From the NCBI GenBank assembly GCA_020049295.1, contig JAIFLC010000024.1, positions 1 through 55,338 on the forward strand: a stretch of DNA of 55,338 nt. The letters run 5' to 3'. Made by a program: the position numbers and the translations under genes. Every line of letters starts with the position of its first letter. Position 1 is the stretch's first letter. Below the pieces are notes generated by a model that was not told the DNA's origin, did not search any database, and worked only from the letters and a program-made list of their open reading frames with translations. The stretch is from Bacteroidota bacterium (GTDB taxonomy: Bacteria > Bacteroidota > Bacteroidia > Bacteroidales > UBA12077). This document shows, in pieces, positions 19,564-29,529 of this stretch.

Positions 19564-21549
19564 TTATTTTCTTTTTGTTCGTGGACGTTTTCCTGATGAT
19601 TCCGATCTTTTAGATGTTGTATCTCTATCGAATTGTTTCCATTCAGGGCGCTCTCTTCCTGAAGATTTCTGTTCTGGACGTTCTCGGTCAGAAGTTCTTC
19701 TTAATGGACGATCTCCTCCTTCAGACGATCTGCGCTCTGAATGACCTCTGTCAGATGATCTTCGTTCAGGCCTTTCTCTATCAAATGATCTGCGTTCCGA
19801 ACGTTCTCTTCCAAAAGGTTTTCTGTCACTTCGGTCTGAATCACCAGAAGGTTTTTCGTTGGCAACTTCTGAACTTACTTTAACACCATCGAAATTAGCA
19901 CTATTTAATCCTTCAATCACCTTATTTGTGTATTGTTCGTCAATCTCAAAGAATGAAAATGATTTCAAAATATCGATTCTGCCAATAGGAATATTTTTGT
20001 CGTGAGTAGCTTCGTTGACCAATCCCATTAGTCTTTGTGGGTTTAAACCCTGATTTTTACCAATATTTACAAATAAGCGTTTAAAATCTTTCGATCTGCT
20101 ATCACCTCTATCACCTCTGTCGCCTCTTTCTCCTCTTTCTCCTCTTTCGCTTCTTTCACCTCGTCTACCTCTGTCTCTGCCCCCATTTCTATCTCTGTCT
20201 CTATATTCGCTGAACTTTTCATCAGGAGCATTTAAATCAGTTGCATTTTTATAGTATTCTAAAAAACGGTTAAACTCCAAAGAAACAAAGTGTTTAATCA
20301 AATCATCTCGTTCGAGCCACTCAAGCTTCTTATTCACTTCGGGTAAAAACTCTTCAATTAATTCATGATTAACTTCAACTTTTTCCATCTTTTCGATTAA
20401 ATGAAAAAGTTGTTTTTTACATATTTCCTTCCCTGTTGGAACAGCAAGTACTTCAAATTTCTTATTTATTTTTTTCTCAATTTCTTTAATTCTGTATTTC
20501 TCTTTCATATGCACAATAGCAATAGAAATACCAGCTTTACCTGCACGACCAGTACGTCCACTGCGGTGTGTATATACTTCCATATCATCAGGTAGGTTGT
20601 AATTGATAACATGAGTTAAATCGTTTACATCGAGTCCTCGTGCAGCAACATCGGTAGCAACAAGCATCTGTAAATTTTTTGATCTGAAACGATTCATCAC
20701 CTGGTCACGCTGAGCTTGCGATAAATCACCATGCAACGCATCGGCATTATAACCATCTTTAATAAGCCACTCGGCAACTTCTTTAGTTTCCATTCGAGTA
20801 CGGCAAAATATGATTCCATAAATATCAGGGTTCATATCGGCAATACGCTTTAATGCTAAATAGCGGTCGCGAGCTTGAACCAAATAATAAGCATGTTTGA
20901 TATTTTCTGCACCTTCATTTCTATTTCCGACAGTAATCTCAATTGGATTACTCATATATTTTTTTGCTATTGTAGCCACCTCTCTTGGCATAGTAGCCGA
21001 GAAAAGAAGAGTTCTATGATCTGTAGGAACAGATTCAAGAATTTCATTCAAATCATCACGAAAACCCATGTTCAGCATTTCATCAGCCTCATCAAGTACA
21101 ACCGTTTTAACAGCTGTAATATCTGCAGTACGACGATGAATTAAATCAAGAATTCGACCCGGAGTAGCAACAATGATATGAACTCCCATTCGTAATCCAC
21201 GAATCTGGGCATCGATATTTGCTCCACCATATACGGGCAATATCTTTATACCTTTCATATACTTTGAATAAGCCATCAGATCTTTTGCAATCTGAACACA
21301 TAACTCACGTGTAGGCGACAAAATAAGTGCTTGTGGAAATTTATCAGCAGTATTTATTAGCTGAAGAATTGGTAATCCAAAAGCAGCAGTTTTACCTGTT
21401 CCTGTTTGTGCTAAAGCAACAATATCGTTTGATTTTTCAAGTAAGGCCGGAATTACTTGTGTTTGGACCGGCATGGGCTCGGCAAAGCCCAAATCATTAA
21501 TGCCTTGCAGGATATCTTGGTTGATACCCAGCGCTTCAAATTTATTCAT
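19564..21549 (-). CDS. DEAD/DEAH-box RNA helicase with DbpA-like RNA-binding domain and Arg-rich tail
   Basis: AQTGTGKTAAFGLP, PTRELCVQI, VLDEADEMLNMGF, LLFSATM, HRSGRTGRAGKAG; DbpA-RBD-like segment FKRLFVNIGKNQGLNPQRLMGLVNEAT; RGERSERGERGDRGD and (D)RERPERRS repeats. Confidence 0.93.
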   Translation of the reverse strand: MNKFEALGINQDILQGINDLGFAEPMPVQTQVIPALLEKSNDIVALAQTGTGKTAAFGLPILQLINTADKFPQALILSPTRELCVQIAKDLMAYSKYMKGIKILPVYGGANIDAQIRGLRMGVHIIVATPGRILDLIHRRTADITAVKTVVLDEADEMLNMGFRDDLNEILESVPTDHRTLLFSATMPREVATIAKKYMSNPIEITVGNRNEGAENIKHAYYLVQARDRYLALKRIADMNPDIYGIIFCRTRMETKEVAEWLIKDGYNADALHGDLSQAQRDQVMNRFRSKNLQMLVATDVAARGLDVNDLTHVINYNLPDDMEVYTHRSGRTGRAGKAGISIAIVHMKEKYRIKEIEKKINKKFEVLAVPTGKEICKKQLFHLIEKMEKVEVNHELIEEFLPEVNKKLEWLERDDLIKHFVSLEFNRFLEYYKNATDLNAPDEKFSEYRDRDRNGGRDRGRRGERSERGERGERGDRGDRGDSRSKDFKRLFVNIGKNQGLNPQRLMGLVNEATHDKNIPIGRIDILKSFSFFEIDEQYTNKVIEGLNSANFDGVKVSSEVANEKPSGDSDRSDRKPFGRERSERRSFDRERPERRSSDRGHSERRSSEGGDRPLRRTSDRERPEQKSSGRERPEWKQFDRDTTSKRSESSGKRPRTKRK

Positions 21550-21642
21550 TTTTTAAGTTTTTCTGTGCTGTTAGGCGCACTAGCTAAGCCAACAGCCAGA
21601 AAGCACCCCCAATAAACACTAATTAATAAGGGCGCAAAGGTA
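21550..21642 (-). promoter_or_regulatory. Candidate promoter (TACCTTTG on the minus strand) and structured 5' leader of the DEAD-box helicase
   Basis: TAnnTTTG at 21642-21635 and about 85 nt leader with GTGC...CTGTTGGC / GCCTAACAG..GCAC pairing. Confidence 0.4.
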
Positions 21643-21784
21643 TAATAATATTTTGATTTTGAACTATATAATCAGAATAAATTATAAATTAGTTGATTAC
21701 AATTTTAATTATTGAATCTGAATCATCCATAATAAGTACTATCTTTGGAATAGTAATGATTAAATAAAAACCTTTTTTAAAAAG

Positions 21785-22432
21785 ATGGGTATCAAATCAA
21801 AAACTAACAAACAAAAGAAATCTGAAGAGATTATAAATAGCACTTCCCATGGTATTGGTTTGCTCCTTGCTTTTGCTTGTACTACTTTACTAATTATAAA
21901 AGCTGTATACCACGGCACTGCATGGCATATTGTAACTTTCAGTATATTTGGAGCCGGGTTAATTAATCTTTATGCAGCATCTACACTGTTTCATAGCGTA
22001 ACAAATATAAAAACTAAGTTTAAGCTAAACCGATTCGACCATTCATCAATTTATGTTTTAATTGCAGCAACATATACACCATTCGCTCTGATAGGAATAA
22101 AGGGTGCATTTGGATGGGTAATCTTTGGACTCGTTTGGAGTATGGCTATTGCAGGGGTTATTTTTAAAGTCTGGTTTTATTCACCCAAGTATCGTAGCAT
22201 TTCAGCCTGGTTATATGTAATTATGGGATGGACAGGGATTATTGCAATTGTTCCAATCATTAACCATTATCCTGCATCATCGCTTTGGTTTTTATTGGCT
22301 GGTTGTTTATCTTACATGTGTGGAGTAATATTTTATCTCATAGAAAAAATTCCTTACGGACATGGAATCTTTCACTTATTCATATTAGGTGGAAGCATTT
22401 GTCACTTCTTTTCGTTGATGTTTTTAATTTAA
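21785..22432 (+). CDS. Hemolysin III / PAQR-family membrane protein
   Basis: EEIINSTSHGIGLLLA, ASTLFHSV, LNRFDHSSIYVLIAATYTP, GHGIFHLFILGGSICHFFSL. Confidence 0.92.
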   Translation: MGIKSKTNKQKKSEEIINSTSHGIGLLLAFACTTLLIIKAVYHGTAWHIVTFSIFGAGLINLYAASTLFHSVTNIKTKFKLNRFDHSSIYVLIAATYTPFALIGIKGAFGWVIFGLVWSMAIAGVIFKVWFYSPKYRSISAWLYVIMGWTGIIAIVPIINHYPASSLWFLLAGCLSYMCGVIFYLIEKIPYGHGIFHLFILGGSICHFFSLMFLI

Positions 22433-22582
22433 TAGACTTCATCACTTAACTATAATAAATAATTATCAATTCTTAATTTTTATTTACTATTTGAACATAG
22501 AATAATTGTTAATAAAGAATCAATACAAATTCTGTCTTATCAATGGTTTTTTTTAAATTTACAAGTTACTAAAACACTTCGT

Positions 22583-23047
22583 ATGAAAATCATTAAAACA
22601 GGAGATATAGCCCCCAATTTTAAGGGTATCAACCAAAATAGCGAACCCATTTCATTAGCACAATTTAAAGGGAAAAAAGTAGTGGTTTATTTTTACCCTA
22701 AAGACAATACTCCAGGTTGTACTGCCGAAGCATGCAATTTGCGAGATAATTTCGATGAACTTATAAAAAAAGGATTTCAAATAATTGGTATTAGTCCCGA
22801 TTCGGTTATATCACACAAGAAATTTGCTGATAAATACAACCTTCCTTTCAATTTAATTTCGGATACCGAAAAAACAATTCTTAAAACCTACAATGCATGG
22901 GGCGAAAAGAAAATGTATGGCAAAACCTACGAAGGAGTATTACGAAAAACATTTATTATTAACGAAGATCAGAAAATTGAAAAAATTATTGAAAAAGTCG
23001 ATACAAAAGATCATACAAATCAGATATACAAAGAATTAAATATTTAA
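22583..23047 (+). CDS. bcp: Thioredoxin-dependent thiol peroxidase (Bcp/PrxQ)
   Basis: [26 protein letters not shown] and [25 protein letters not shown]. Confidence 0.94.
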   Translation: MKIIKTGDIAPNFKGINQNSEPISLAQFKGKKVVVYFYPKDNTPGCTAEACNLRDNFDELIKKGFQIIGISPDSVISHKKFADKYNLPFNLISDTEKTILKTYNAWGEKKMYGKTYEGVLRKTFIINEDQKIEKIIEKVDTKDHTNQIYKELNI

Positions 23048-23058
23048 TAAATATAAAC

Positions 23059-24087
23059 ATGGAGAAAGAGAAAACAAAAAAAGAAGTAAGCGTAAACTCA
23101 GAAAAGCTTAAAGCACTTCAATTAACATTGGATAAAATTGATAAAGATTATGGCAAAGGAACCATAATGAAAATGGGTGATAAGGCTGTAGCTGATGTTC
23201 CAACCATTTCAACAGGTTCTATTTCACTTGATGTAGCATTGGGAATCGGTGGTTTACCAAGAGGTCGTGTAACAGAAATTTATGGACCCGAATCTTCAGG
23301 AAAAACAACGCTTGCAATACATGTAATTGCAGAAGCACAAAAAGTAGGTGGAATAGCAGCAATTATTGATGCTGAGCATGCTTTCGACCGCTTTTATGCC
23401 GAAAAACTAGGTGTTGATGTTGAAAACCTACTTATTTCGCAACCCGACAATGGTGAGCAAGCACTTGAAATTACCGATCATCTTATTCGTTCAGGAGCAA
23501 TTGATGTAATTGTTATCGACTCGGTAGCTGCATTAACTCCAAAAGCCGAAATTGAAGGCGAAATGGGCGATTCAAAAATGGGATTGCAGGCTCGTCTAAT
23601 GTCCCAGGCCCTAAGAAAGCTTACTGCAAACATTAACAAAACAAATACTTGCTGCATTTTCATCAACCAATTACGTGATAAAATTGGTGTGATGTTTGGT
23701 AGCCCTGAGACAACAACAGGTGGTAATGCGCTGAAATTTTATGCGACCATTCGTATTGATATCAGAAGAATAGGACAAATAAAAGATGGCGAAGAAATTT
23801 CGGGTAACCGCACAAAAGTAAAAATTGTTAAAAACAAACTTGCACCACCATTTAAAAAAGCCGAATTTGATATCATGTATGGTGAAGGAATCTCAAAAAT
23901 CGGCGAAATTATTGATATCGGAGCCGAACTAAATGTTATTAAGAAAAGTGGGTCATGGTTTAGTTATGGCGATACAAAACTAGGACAAGGACGTGATGCT
24001 GTTAAACAATTATTAAAAGACAATCCGGAACTTGCAGACGAACTCGAAAAGAAAATTAAAGAACAATATGCATCTAATACCAAATAA
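23059..24087 (+). CDS. recA: Recombinase RecA
   Basis: [65 protein letters not shown]. Confidence 0.98.
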   Translation: MEKEKTKKEVSVNSEKLKALQLTLDKIDKDYGKGTIMKMGDKAVADVPTISTGSISLDVALGIGGLPRGRVTEIYGPESSGKTTLAIHVIAEAQKVGGIAAIIDAEHAFDRFYAEKLGVDVENLLISQPDNGEQALEITDHLIRSGAIDVIVIDSVAALTPKAEIEGEMGDSKMGLQARLMSQALRKLTANINKTNTCCIFINQLRDKIGVMFGSPETTTGGNALKFYATIRIDIRRIGQIKDGEEISGNRTKVKIVKNKLAPPFKKAEFDIMYGEGISKIGEIIDIGAELNVIKKSGSWFSYGDTKLGQGRDAVKQLLKDNPELADELEKKIKEQYASNTK

Positions 24088-24091
24088 CATT

Positions 24092-26182
24092 ATGAAAAAG
24101 ATTCAACTTTTATTCTTTGTTGTTTTTATATCTCTGTTATTTTCATGCAAGAAAGATACAGAAGTAAAAACAGAAATAAACAATCCAGTTGATCAAATAA
24201 AACTTACTTCGGACATTATGACTCCAGAAGCTCTATGGGCTTTTGGTCGTGTAAGCGAGGTACAAGTTTCGCCCGATGAAAAAACAATTTTATTTTGTGT
24301 TTCATTTTATGATATCGAAAAAAATAAAGGAAACAGAGAATTATTTACTATGCCTGTGGAAGGCGGTAAAGCAATAAATATTACCAATACCGAAGGAGGC
24401 GAATCTGGTCATATATGGAGACCTGATGGTAAGAAAATCGGTTTTTTAAGTCCCGAAAGTGGTTCACTTCAAATGTGGGAAATGGATCCTGATGGCAAAA
24501 ACAGAGTTCCAATTTCGAATATCGATGGTGGTTTAAATGGATTTAAATATTCACCCGACCAATCCAAAATTGTGTTTATAAAAGATATAAAAATTGATAA
24601 GTCTGTTACCGACATTTATCCTGATCTTCCAAAAGCAAATGCCCGAATTGAAACAGATCTTATGTACCGACATTGGGATCGATGGAGCGATTATACCTAT
24701 AGCCATGTGTTTTATGCTGATTATAATGGTATTGTTCTTTCAAACATAGTCGACATAATGGAAGGCGAACGTTTTGATAGTCCGCTCAAACCTTCTGGCG
24801 GAATGGAACAGATTAATTGGTCCCCAGATGGCAAGTCGATTGCTTATACCACAAAACGACTTGTAGGCAAAGCATATTCTCTCTCTACCAATTCTGATAT
24901 TTTCATTTATAATCTTGAATCAAAAGAAACGACAAATATCTCTGAAGGTCATATGGGTTATGATGTATCTCCTGTTTACTCCCCAGATGGCAAAAAAATT
25001 GCCTGGGAAAGCATGAAAAGAGATGGCTACGAGGCAGATAAAAACAGAATATTTATTTATGATATCGATACAAAAGGAATTCAGGATTATTCTGTAAATT
25101 TTGATCAGAATGCTCATAGCCTGGCATGGACAAGTGATAATGCATATATTTATTTTTATAGTGATTTTCAGGCAAGATATCAGATATATAAGCTAAATAT
25201 TGCAACCAAAGAAATCACGCAGGTTACAAAAGGCGATCATAATTATCAGTCGGTAACACCATTAAAGAATGTCCTAATTGGTGCAAAACAATCTATCTCA
25301 ATGCCAACTGAAATTTATAGTATAAATCCTGAAACAGGAGAAGAAACACAACTTTCATTTATTAATAAAAATCTGTTGGATCAACTAAGCTTTGGTAAAG
25401 TTGAAGAACGTTGGATTAAAACCACCGATAACAAACAAATGCTGGTTTGGGTAATTTATCCACCCAAATTTGATCCGAATAAAAAATATCCTGCAATATT
25501 ATATTGCCAGGGAGGACCACAATCATCGGTAAGCCAGTTTTTCTCATATCGATGGAATTTTCAAATGATGGCAGCAAATGACTATATTGTTGTTGCTCCA
25601 AACAGAAGAGGAGTTCCTTCGTTTGGTTCTGAATGGAACGAGCAGATTAGTAAAGATTATGGTGGCCAGAACATGAAAGATTACTTAAGCGCAATAGATG
25701 CAATTGCTGCCGAACCTTTTGTGGATAACAAAAACCTTGGTTGCGTTGGTGCAAGCTATGGAGGTTTTTCTGCTTTCTGGCTGGCTGGAAACCACAATAA
25801 ACGATTCGATGCTTTTATTGCTCATGATGGAATGTTTAATCTCGAAGCCCAATATCTCGAAACTGAAGAAATGTTCTTTGTAAACTGGGATCTTGGCGGA
25901 CCTTACTGGGAACAAGCAAATAAAAACTCATTCGACAATTCACCCCATCGGTTTGTTGATAAATGGGACACTCCTATTATGATTGTTCATGGTGAGCAGG
26001 ATTTCAGAATTGCCTTTACTCAAGGGATGAGTGCATTTAATGCAGCTCAGCTACGCGGAATACCAAGCAAATATTTACATTTTCATAATGAGAATCACTG
26101 GGTATTGCAACCTCAAAACGGTATTTTATGGCAACGCGAATTCTTTGGCTGGCTCGATCAATGGTTAAAAGATGAGGATTAA
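24092..26182 (+). CDS. S9-family (prolyl oligopeptidase-type) peptidase, lipoprotein
   Basis: SPII signal (LLFSCKKD); TolB-like propeller (SPDGKKIAW); catalytic GASYGGFSAFW, C-terminal D and H (HGEQDFRI, NENHWV). ATG at 24092, right after recA; the track's 24032 start overlaps recA. Confidence 0.92.
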   Translation: MKKIQLLFFVVFISLLFSCKKDTEVKTEINNPVDQIKLTSDIMTPEALWAFGRVSEVQVSPDEKTILFCVSFYDIEKNKGNRELFTMPVEGGKAINITNTEGGESGHIWRPDGKKIGFLSPESGSLQMWEMDPDGKNRVPISNIDGGLNGFKYSPDQSKIVFIKDIKIDKSVTDIYPDLPKANARIETDLMYRHWDRWSDYTYSHVFYADYNGIVLSNIVDIMEGERFDSPLKPSGGMEQINWSPDGKSIAYTTKRLVGKAYSLSTNSDIFIYNLESKETTNISEGHMGYDVSPVYSPDGKKIAWESMKRDGYEADKNRIFIYDIDTKGIQDYSVNFDQNAHSLAWTSDNAYIYFYSDFQARYQIYKLNIATKEITQVTKGDHNYQSVTPLKNVLIGAKQSISMPTEIYSINPETGEETQLSFINKNLLDQLSFGKVEERWIKTTDNKQMLVWVIYPPKFDPNKKYPAILYCQGGPQSSVSQFFSYRWNFQMMAANDYIVVAPNRRGVPSFGSEWNEQISKDYGGQNMKDYLSAIDAIAAEPFVDNKNLGCVGASYGGFSAFWLAGNHNKRFDAFIAHDGMFNLEAQYLETEEMFFVNWDLGGPYWEQANKNSFDNSPHRFVDKWDTPIMIVHGEQDFRIAFTQGMSAFNAAQLRGIPSKYLHFHNENHWVLQPQNGILWQREFFGWLDQWLKDED

Positions 26183-26187
26183 ATTAC

Positions 26188-26213
26188 AAAAGACCGGTTT
26201 TTACCGGTCTTTT
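26188..26213 (+). terminator. Intrinsic terminator after the S9 peptidase
   Basis: aaaagaccggt-tttt-accggtctttt perfect hairpin. Confidence 0.9.
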
Positions 26214-26264
26214 GCTTTTCATAATAAAATCCAGTAAATTTAAAAAACTAAAGAATCATTAAAA

Positions 26265-26669
26265 ATGAATACAGCCGTTCAGAATATCGTTCATTTCCTT
26301 TTGATGATCGTATTTCTGATTATTTATTTACTTGCCTTTATAATTATTAAACCGTTTTTAATAAATCATAAGCGAAAAATATCAACACTGCTGCTCAAAA
26401 TAAGTTATTTGATATACCTTCTGGTTTTACTCGTATTTGTCTACCTATTTATGTTTTTTGGCCCAGCCGATATTGAATATCAGATTAGCAATTTGCTTTT
26501 CCTTATTTTATTGTTGGGATTATTTCTTCCAAACTTTGGAATTCTTCTTAGGAGAAATTTTGAAAAGTACAGAACAGAATACAATTACACATTTACTTTA
26601 ATCAATGTTATTATCTTGACTTTTATCCTTATAAAGCTAATACAACATAATTGGTTTCTGGTAAATTAA
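26265..26669 (+). CDS. Hypothetical membrane protein
   Basis: 134 aa, about four hydrophobic helices; start near 26265. Confidence 0.6.
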   Translation: MNTAVQNIVHFLLMIVFLIIYLLAFIIIKPFLINHKRKISTLLLKISYLIYLLVLLVFVYLFMFFGPADIEYQISNLLFLILLLGLFLPNFGILLRRNFEKYRTEYNYTFTLINVIILTFILIKLIQHNWFLVN

Positions 26670-27586
26670 TCATTAAAAAGTTTTTTTACCCTATCCATTT
26701 TCTCTTGCAAACTTGCATATCCATCGAGCCAATGTATTTCTATACCATCTCGCTCCATTTTTCTGAACCATGTCATCTGTCTTTTTGCAAACTGATGTAT
26801 AGCTGTTTCTAGCTTTGCAAACATATCTTCATATGAGAGTTCACCCAAAATATGTTGGGTAATAAACTTATACTCTAATCCATAATAAAGAATATCTTCA
26901 GCAGTTATTCCTTTTGTTAACAAAGATTTTACCTCATCAATCAACCCTTCATCTAATCGTTGTTTTAGTCGTTGGGTAATTCTCCGTCGTTGGGATTGAC
27001 GGTCAAATTTTAAACCTATATTGAGTGAGTTTATTTTAGGAAAATCATCTTTTGGTGGAGGATTCATGGAATAAAAACTTTCAATTTCTATTGCTCTGAT
27101 CATCCTTTTTCGTGTATCAATATCCGTTTTATTATGAAGCTTTTTTATTGAATCCAGTATTTTAATTAGCTCTTCATCTGATTTCTCCAAAAGTTCCTTA
27201 CGTAAATCCTCATTTACCGGAACATTAATCAATCTATAGCCTTTAAGAATCGATTCGATATACATACCTGATCCACCACAAAGAACCGGAAGTTTATGTC
27301 GTGAATGAATATCGTTAAACACGATAATAAAATCACGTTGATATTCATAAACATTATATTTATAACCAGCATCAACAATATCAATCAAATGATATGGAAT
27401 TGAATTTCCTGAAACAGAATAATCTGCAATATCTTTTCCTGTTCCGATATCCATTCCTCTATAAACCTGGCGCGAGTCAGCACTAATTATTTCTCCATCA
27501 AAGGCATTAGCTAAATGTGCAGCCAACGAAGTTTTACCTCCAGCAGTAGGACCTAATACAGTTAATAAATTATATTTTTGACTCAT
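26666..27586 (-). CDS. miaA: tRNA dimethylallyltransferase
   Basis: VLGPTAGGKTSLAAHLA, EIISADSRQVYRGMDIGTGK, CGGSGMYIESIL, FAKRQMTWFRK. Confidence 0.97.
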   Translation of the reverse strand: MSQKYNLLTVLGPTAGGKTSLAAHLANAFDGEIISADSRQVYRGMDIGTGKDIADYSVSGNSIPYHLIDIVDAGYKYNVYEYQRDFIIVFNDIHSRHKLPVLCGGSGMYIESILKGYRLINVPVNEDLRKELLEKSDEELIKILDSIKKLHNKTDIDTRKRMIRAIEIESFYSMNPPPKDDFPKINSLNIGLKFDRQSQRRRITQRLKQRLDEGLIDEVKSLLTKGITAEDILYYGLEYKFITQHILGELSYEDMFAKLETAIHQFAKRQMTWFRKMERDGIEIHWLDGYASLQEKMDRVKKLFND

Positions 27587-27670
27587 GTTGCTAAATTATA
27601 GAAACTTTTTAGAGTTCTCACATATGCAGGTCTTTTATTAAGACATAAAAAATTAGTATTATTGCATACT

Positions 27671-27678
27671 TATATTTG
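27671..27678 (+). promoter_or_regulatory. Candidate -7 element TATATTTG upstream of smpB
   Basis: TAnnTTTG match 18 nt before the start codon; no clear -33 element. Confidence 0.35.
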
Positions 27679-27696
27679 ACTGCAGGGTTATAATTT

Positions 27697-28146
27697 ATGC
27701 AAAAATCCATTAACATAAAAAACAAAAAGGCATCTTTCAGCTACGAGTTTATTGACAAGTATATTGCCGGAATAAAGCTTACAGGTACTGAGATTAAATC
27801 AATCAGAGGGGGAAAAGCAAACCTTATTGATACATATTGCTATTATGTTGATCATGAATTGTACGTGCGAGGATTAAACATTTCGGAGTATACATATGGA
27901 ACACATTACAATCACGAACCAAAGCGTGATCGCAAACTTTTACTTACACGCCGCGAGCTTAATAAACTTGAACGAAAGGTTTCCGAAAAAGGATTAACCA
28001 TTGTTGCTTTAAGCTTATTTATTAATGAAAAAGGATGGGCAAAGCTCGAAATAGCTCTTGCAAAAGGCAAGCAGGAATTTGATAAACGCGAAAATATTAA
28101 GAAAAAAGACGTTGAACGAGATATGGATCGCCTAAAAAAACGTTAA
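27697..28146 (+). CDS. smpB: SsrA-binding protein
   Basis: [35 protein letters not shown]...[13 protein letters not shown]. Confidence 0.96.
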   Translation: MQKSINIKNKKASFSYEFIDKYIAGIKLTGTEIKSIRGGKANLIDTYCYYVDHELYVRGLNISEYTYGTHYNHEPKRDRKLLLTRRELNKLERKVSEKGLTIVALSLFINEKGWAKLEIALAKGKQEFDKRENIKKKDVERDMDRLKKR

Positions 28147-28163
28147 TTCTTAAAGGTGCTGAA

Positions 28164-29504
28164 CTACTGAGCAAAAAAGAAATCATTCAATTCATAGATA
28201 TCATCTGGTTTAAAATCAGATTCGTCCGAATCAAAAAATCTATTGATAGCCTTTAACAACTCATCAAACGAGATATAATTATCATTATCAATATCAAGTT
28301 TTTTAAATTTTTCTGGTATTTCAACATTCGACATTTGAGAATACTTTGACCAGCCCAAACCAATAGGAATCATATATGTTTCTGACCTTCCTACAGCAGT
28401 ATAACTCTGTAATAAACCAGCAAGTATTTCATCACCAGTCATTTGCACACCATGTTCATTTACAATAGCACCAGTAATAGAGCTAGGATCTTTATCAATA
28501 TAATCAGCAACACCGTCTCTATCAAGATCAATAGGACATCCTACTGAATCTACTTCAACACCTGCAGGTGTATCAAAACAATCATCATTTAAGTCTAGAA
28601 CATCATCATGATCATTATCCGCAATTAAATTATAATCAAAATCACCTGTGATATCCATAAACAGCTCTTCAATCATTTTCGTTTTTGGATCGGAGAATAA
28701 GTCAATATTTATACTTGCATAACTCATAGAAAACATATCTCTTTTGGAATCTCCAATTCGTCCCTTTGTATTGCTTGAGCTAACATCATCTATTTGGTCG
28801 TAAAAAGTATAATGTAATGATGTTGCTATTTTTAAAATTACACGATTACTGATCTTAAAATCAATACCAGCATCAGCAACCAAGGCAGGAACACCTTGCG
28901 AATAGCTATCATTCCCGAAACGATTAATTTTCTCGATCGGTGTTTCGTAATTATAATCGCGTTTTGATAACTGATCGTTTACACGTATAGTACCATCAGG
29001 AAAATACTGATAAGCTCCAAGGCTATTGTTTATATCTGTATTATTCGAGCTAATCGAAAAATACTCAGCTCCAATTGATAAGAATGGTCTAAGCATTCTT
29101 TCGCTTTTAAACAAATGGCCAAAGTTATACTCGAAGTTTATTCCGAAACTTGTAATCTCGGCCATAAAATTTAAGTTTTTTGATGTATCACTGTATGATC
29201 GCTCATATCCCGACATGGTGCCAAATAAAACATTCAGGTTTGCTTTCCAGTAATGTTTTTTTCCAAGGGGCATATATACATTAAAACGGTAAGATGGATT
29301 TCCTTGTAAAATATTTTTTGTATCATTTTTTAGTTCACCATAATAATTAATAAATCCAGCTCCAAGGCCAATTACAGGCATATAAACAGGATTTTCAACT
29401 TCAACCTCACGCATCAATAATTCTTCGTATCCACCTTGGGCAAATAACAATTGAATACTAAAAATTAAAATTAGTAATAGAGTAATTTTTTTAATTAATC
29501 TCAT
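28164..29504 (-). CDS. Outer-membrane-type protein with thrombospondin type-3-like Ca-binding repeats and a C-terminal EF-hand
   Basis: Signal peptide; beta-strand-rich region; DNDHDDVLDLNDDCFDTPAGVEVDSVGCPIDLDRDGVADYIDKDP; KKLDIDNDNYISFDELLKAINRFF. Confidence 0.75.
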   Translation of the reverse strand: MRLIKKITLLLILIFSIQLLFAQGGYEELLMREVEVENPVYMPVIGLGAGFINYYGELKNDTKNILQGNPSYRFNVYMPLGKKHYWKANLNVLFGTMSGYERSYSDTSKNLNFMAEITSFGINFEYNFGHLFKSERMLRPFLSIGAEYFSISSNNTDINNSLGAYQYFPDGTIRVNDQLSKRDYNYETPIEKINRFGNDSYSQGVPALVADAGIDFKISNRVILKIATSLHYTFYDQIDDVSSSNTKGRIGDSKRDMFSMSYASINIDLFSDPKTKMIEELFMDITGDFDYNLIADNDHDDVLDLNDDCFDTPAGVEVDSVGCPIDLDRDGVADYIDKDPSSITGAIVNEHGVQMTGDEILAGLLQSYTAVGRSETYMIPIGLGWSKYSQMSNVEIPEKFKKLDIDNDNYISFDELLKAINRFFDSDESDFKPDDIYELNDFFFAQ

Positions 29505-29529
29505 GGTGAAAGATTAAAATTTTAAGTTA

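Noticed and set aside
19614-19883. 89-aa plus-strand ORF
   Set aside because: Antisense to the repetitive Arg-rich tail of the DEAD-box helicase; low complexity keeps it open.
24032-24091. Upstream start of the S9 peptidase inside recA
   Set aside because: ATG at 24092 gives a normal lipoprotein signal peptide; the 24032 start reads the recA 3' end out of frame.
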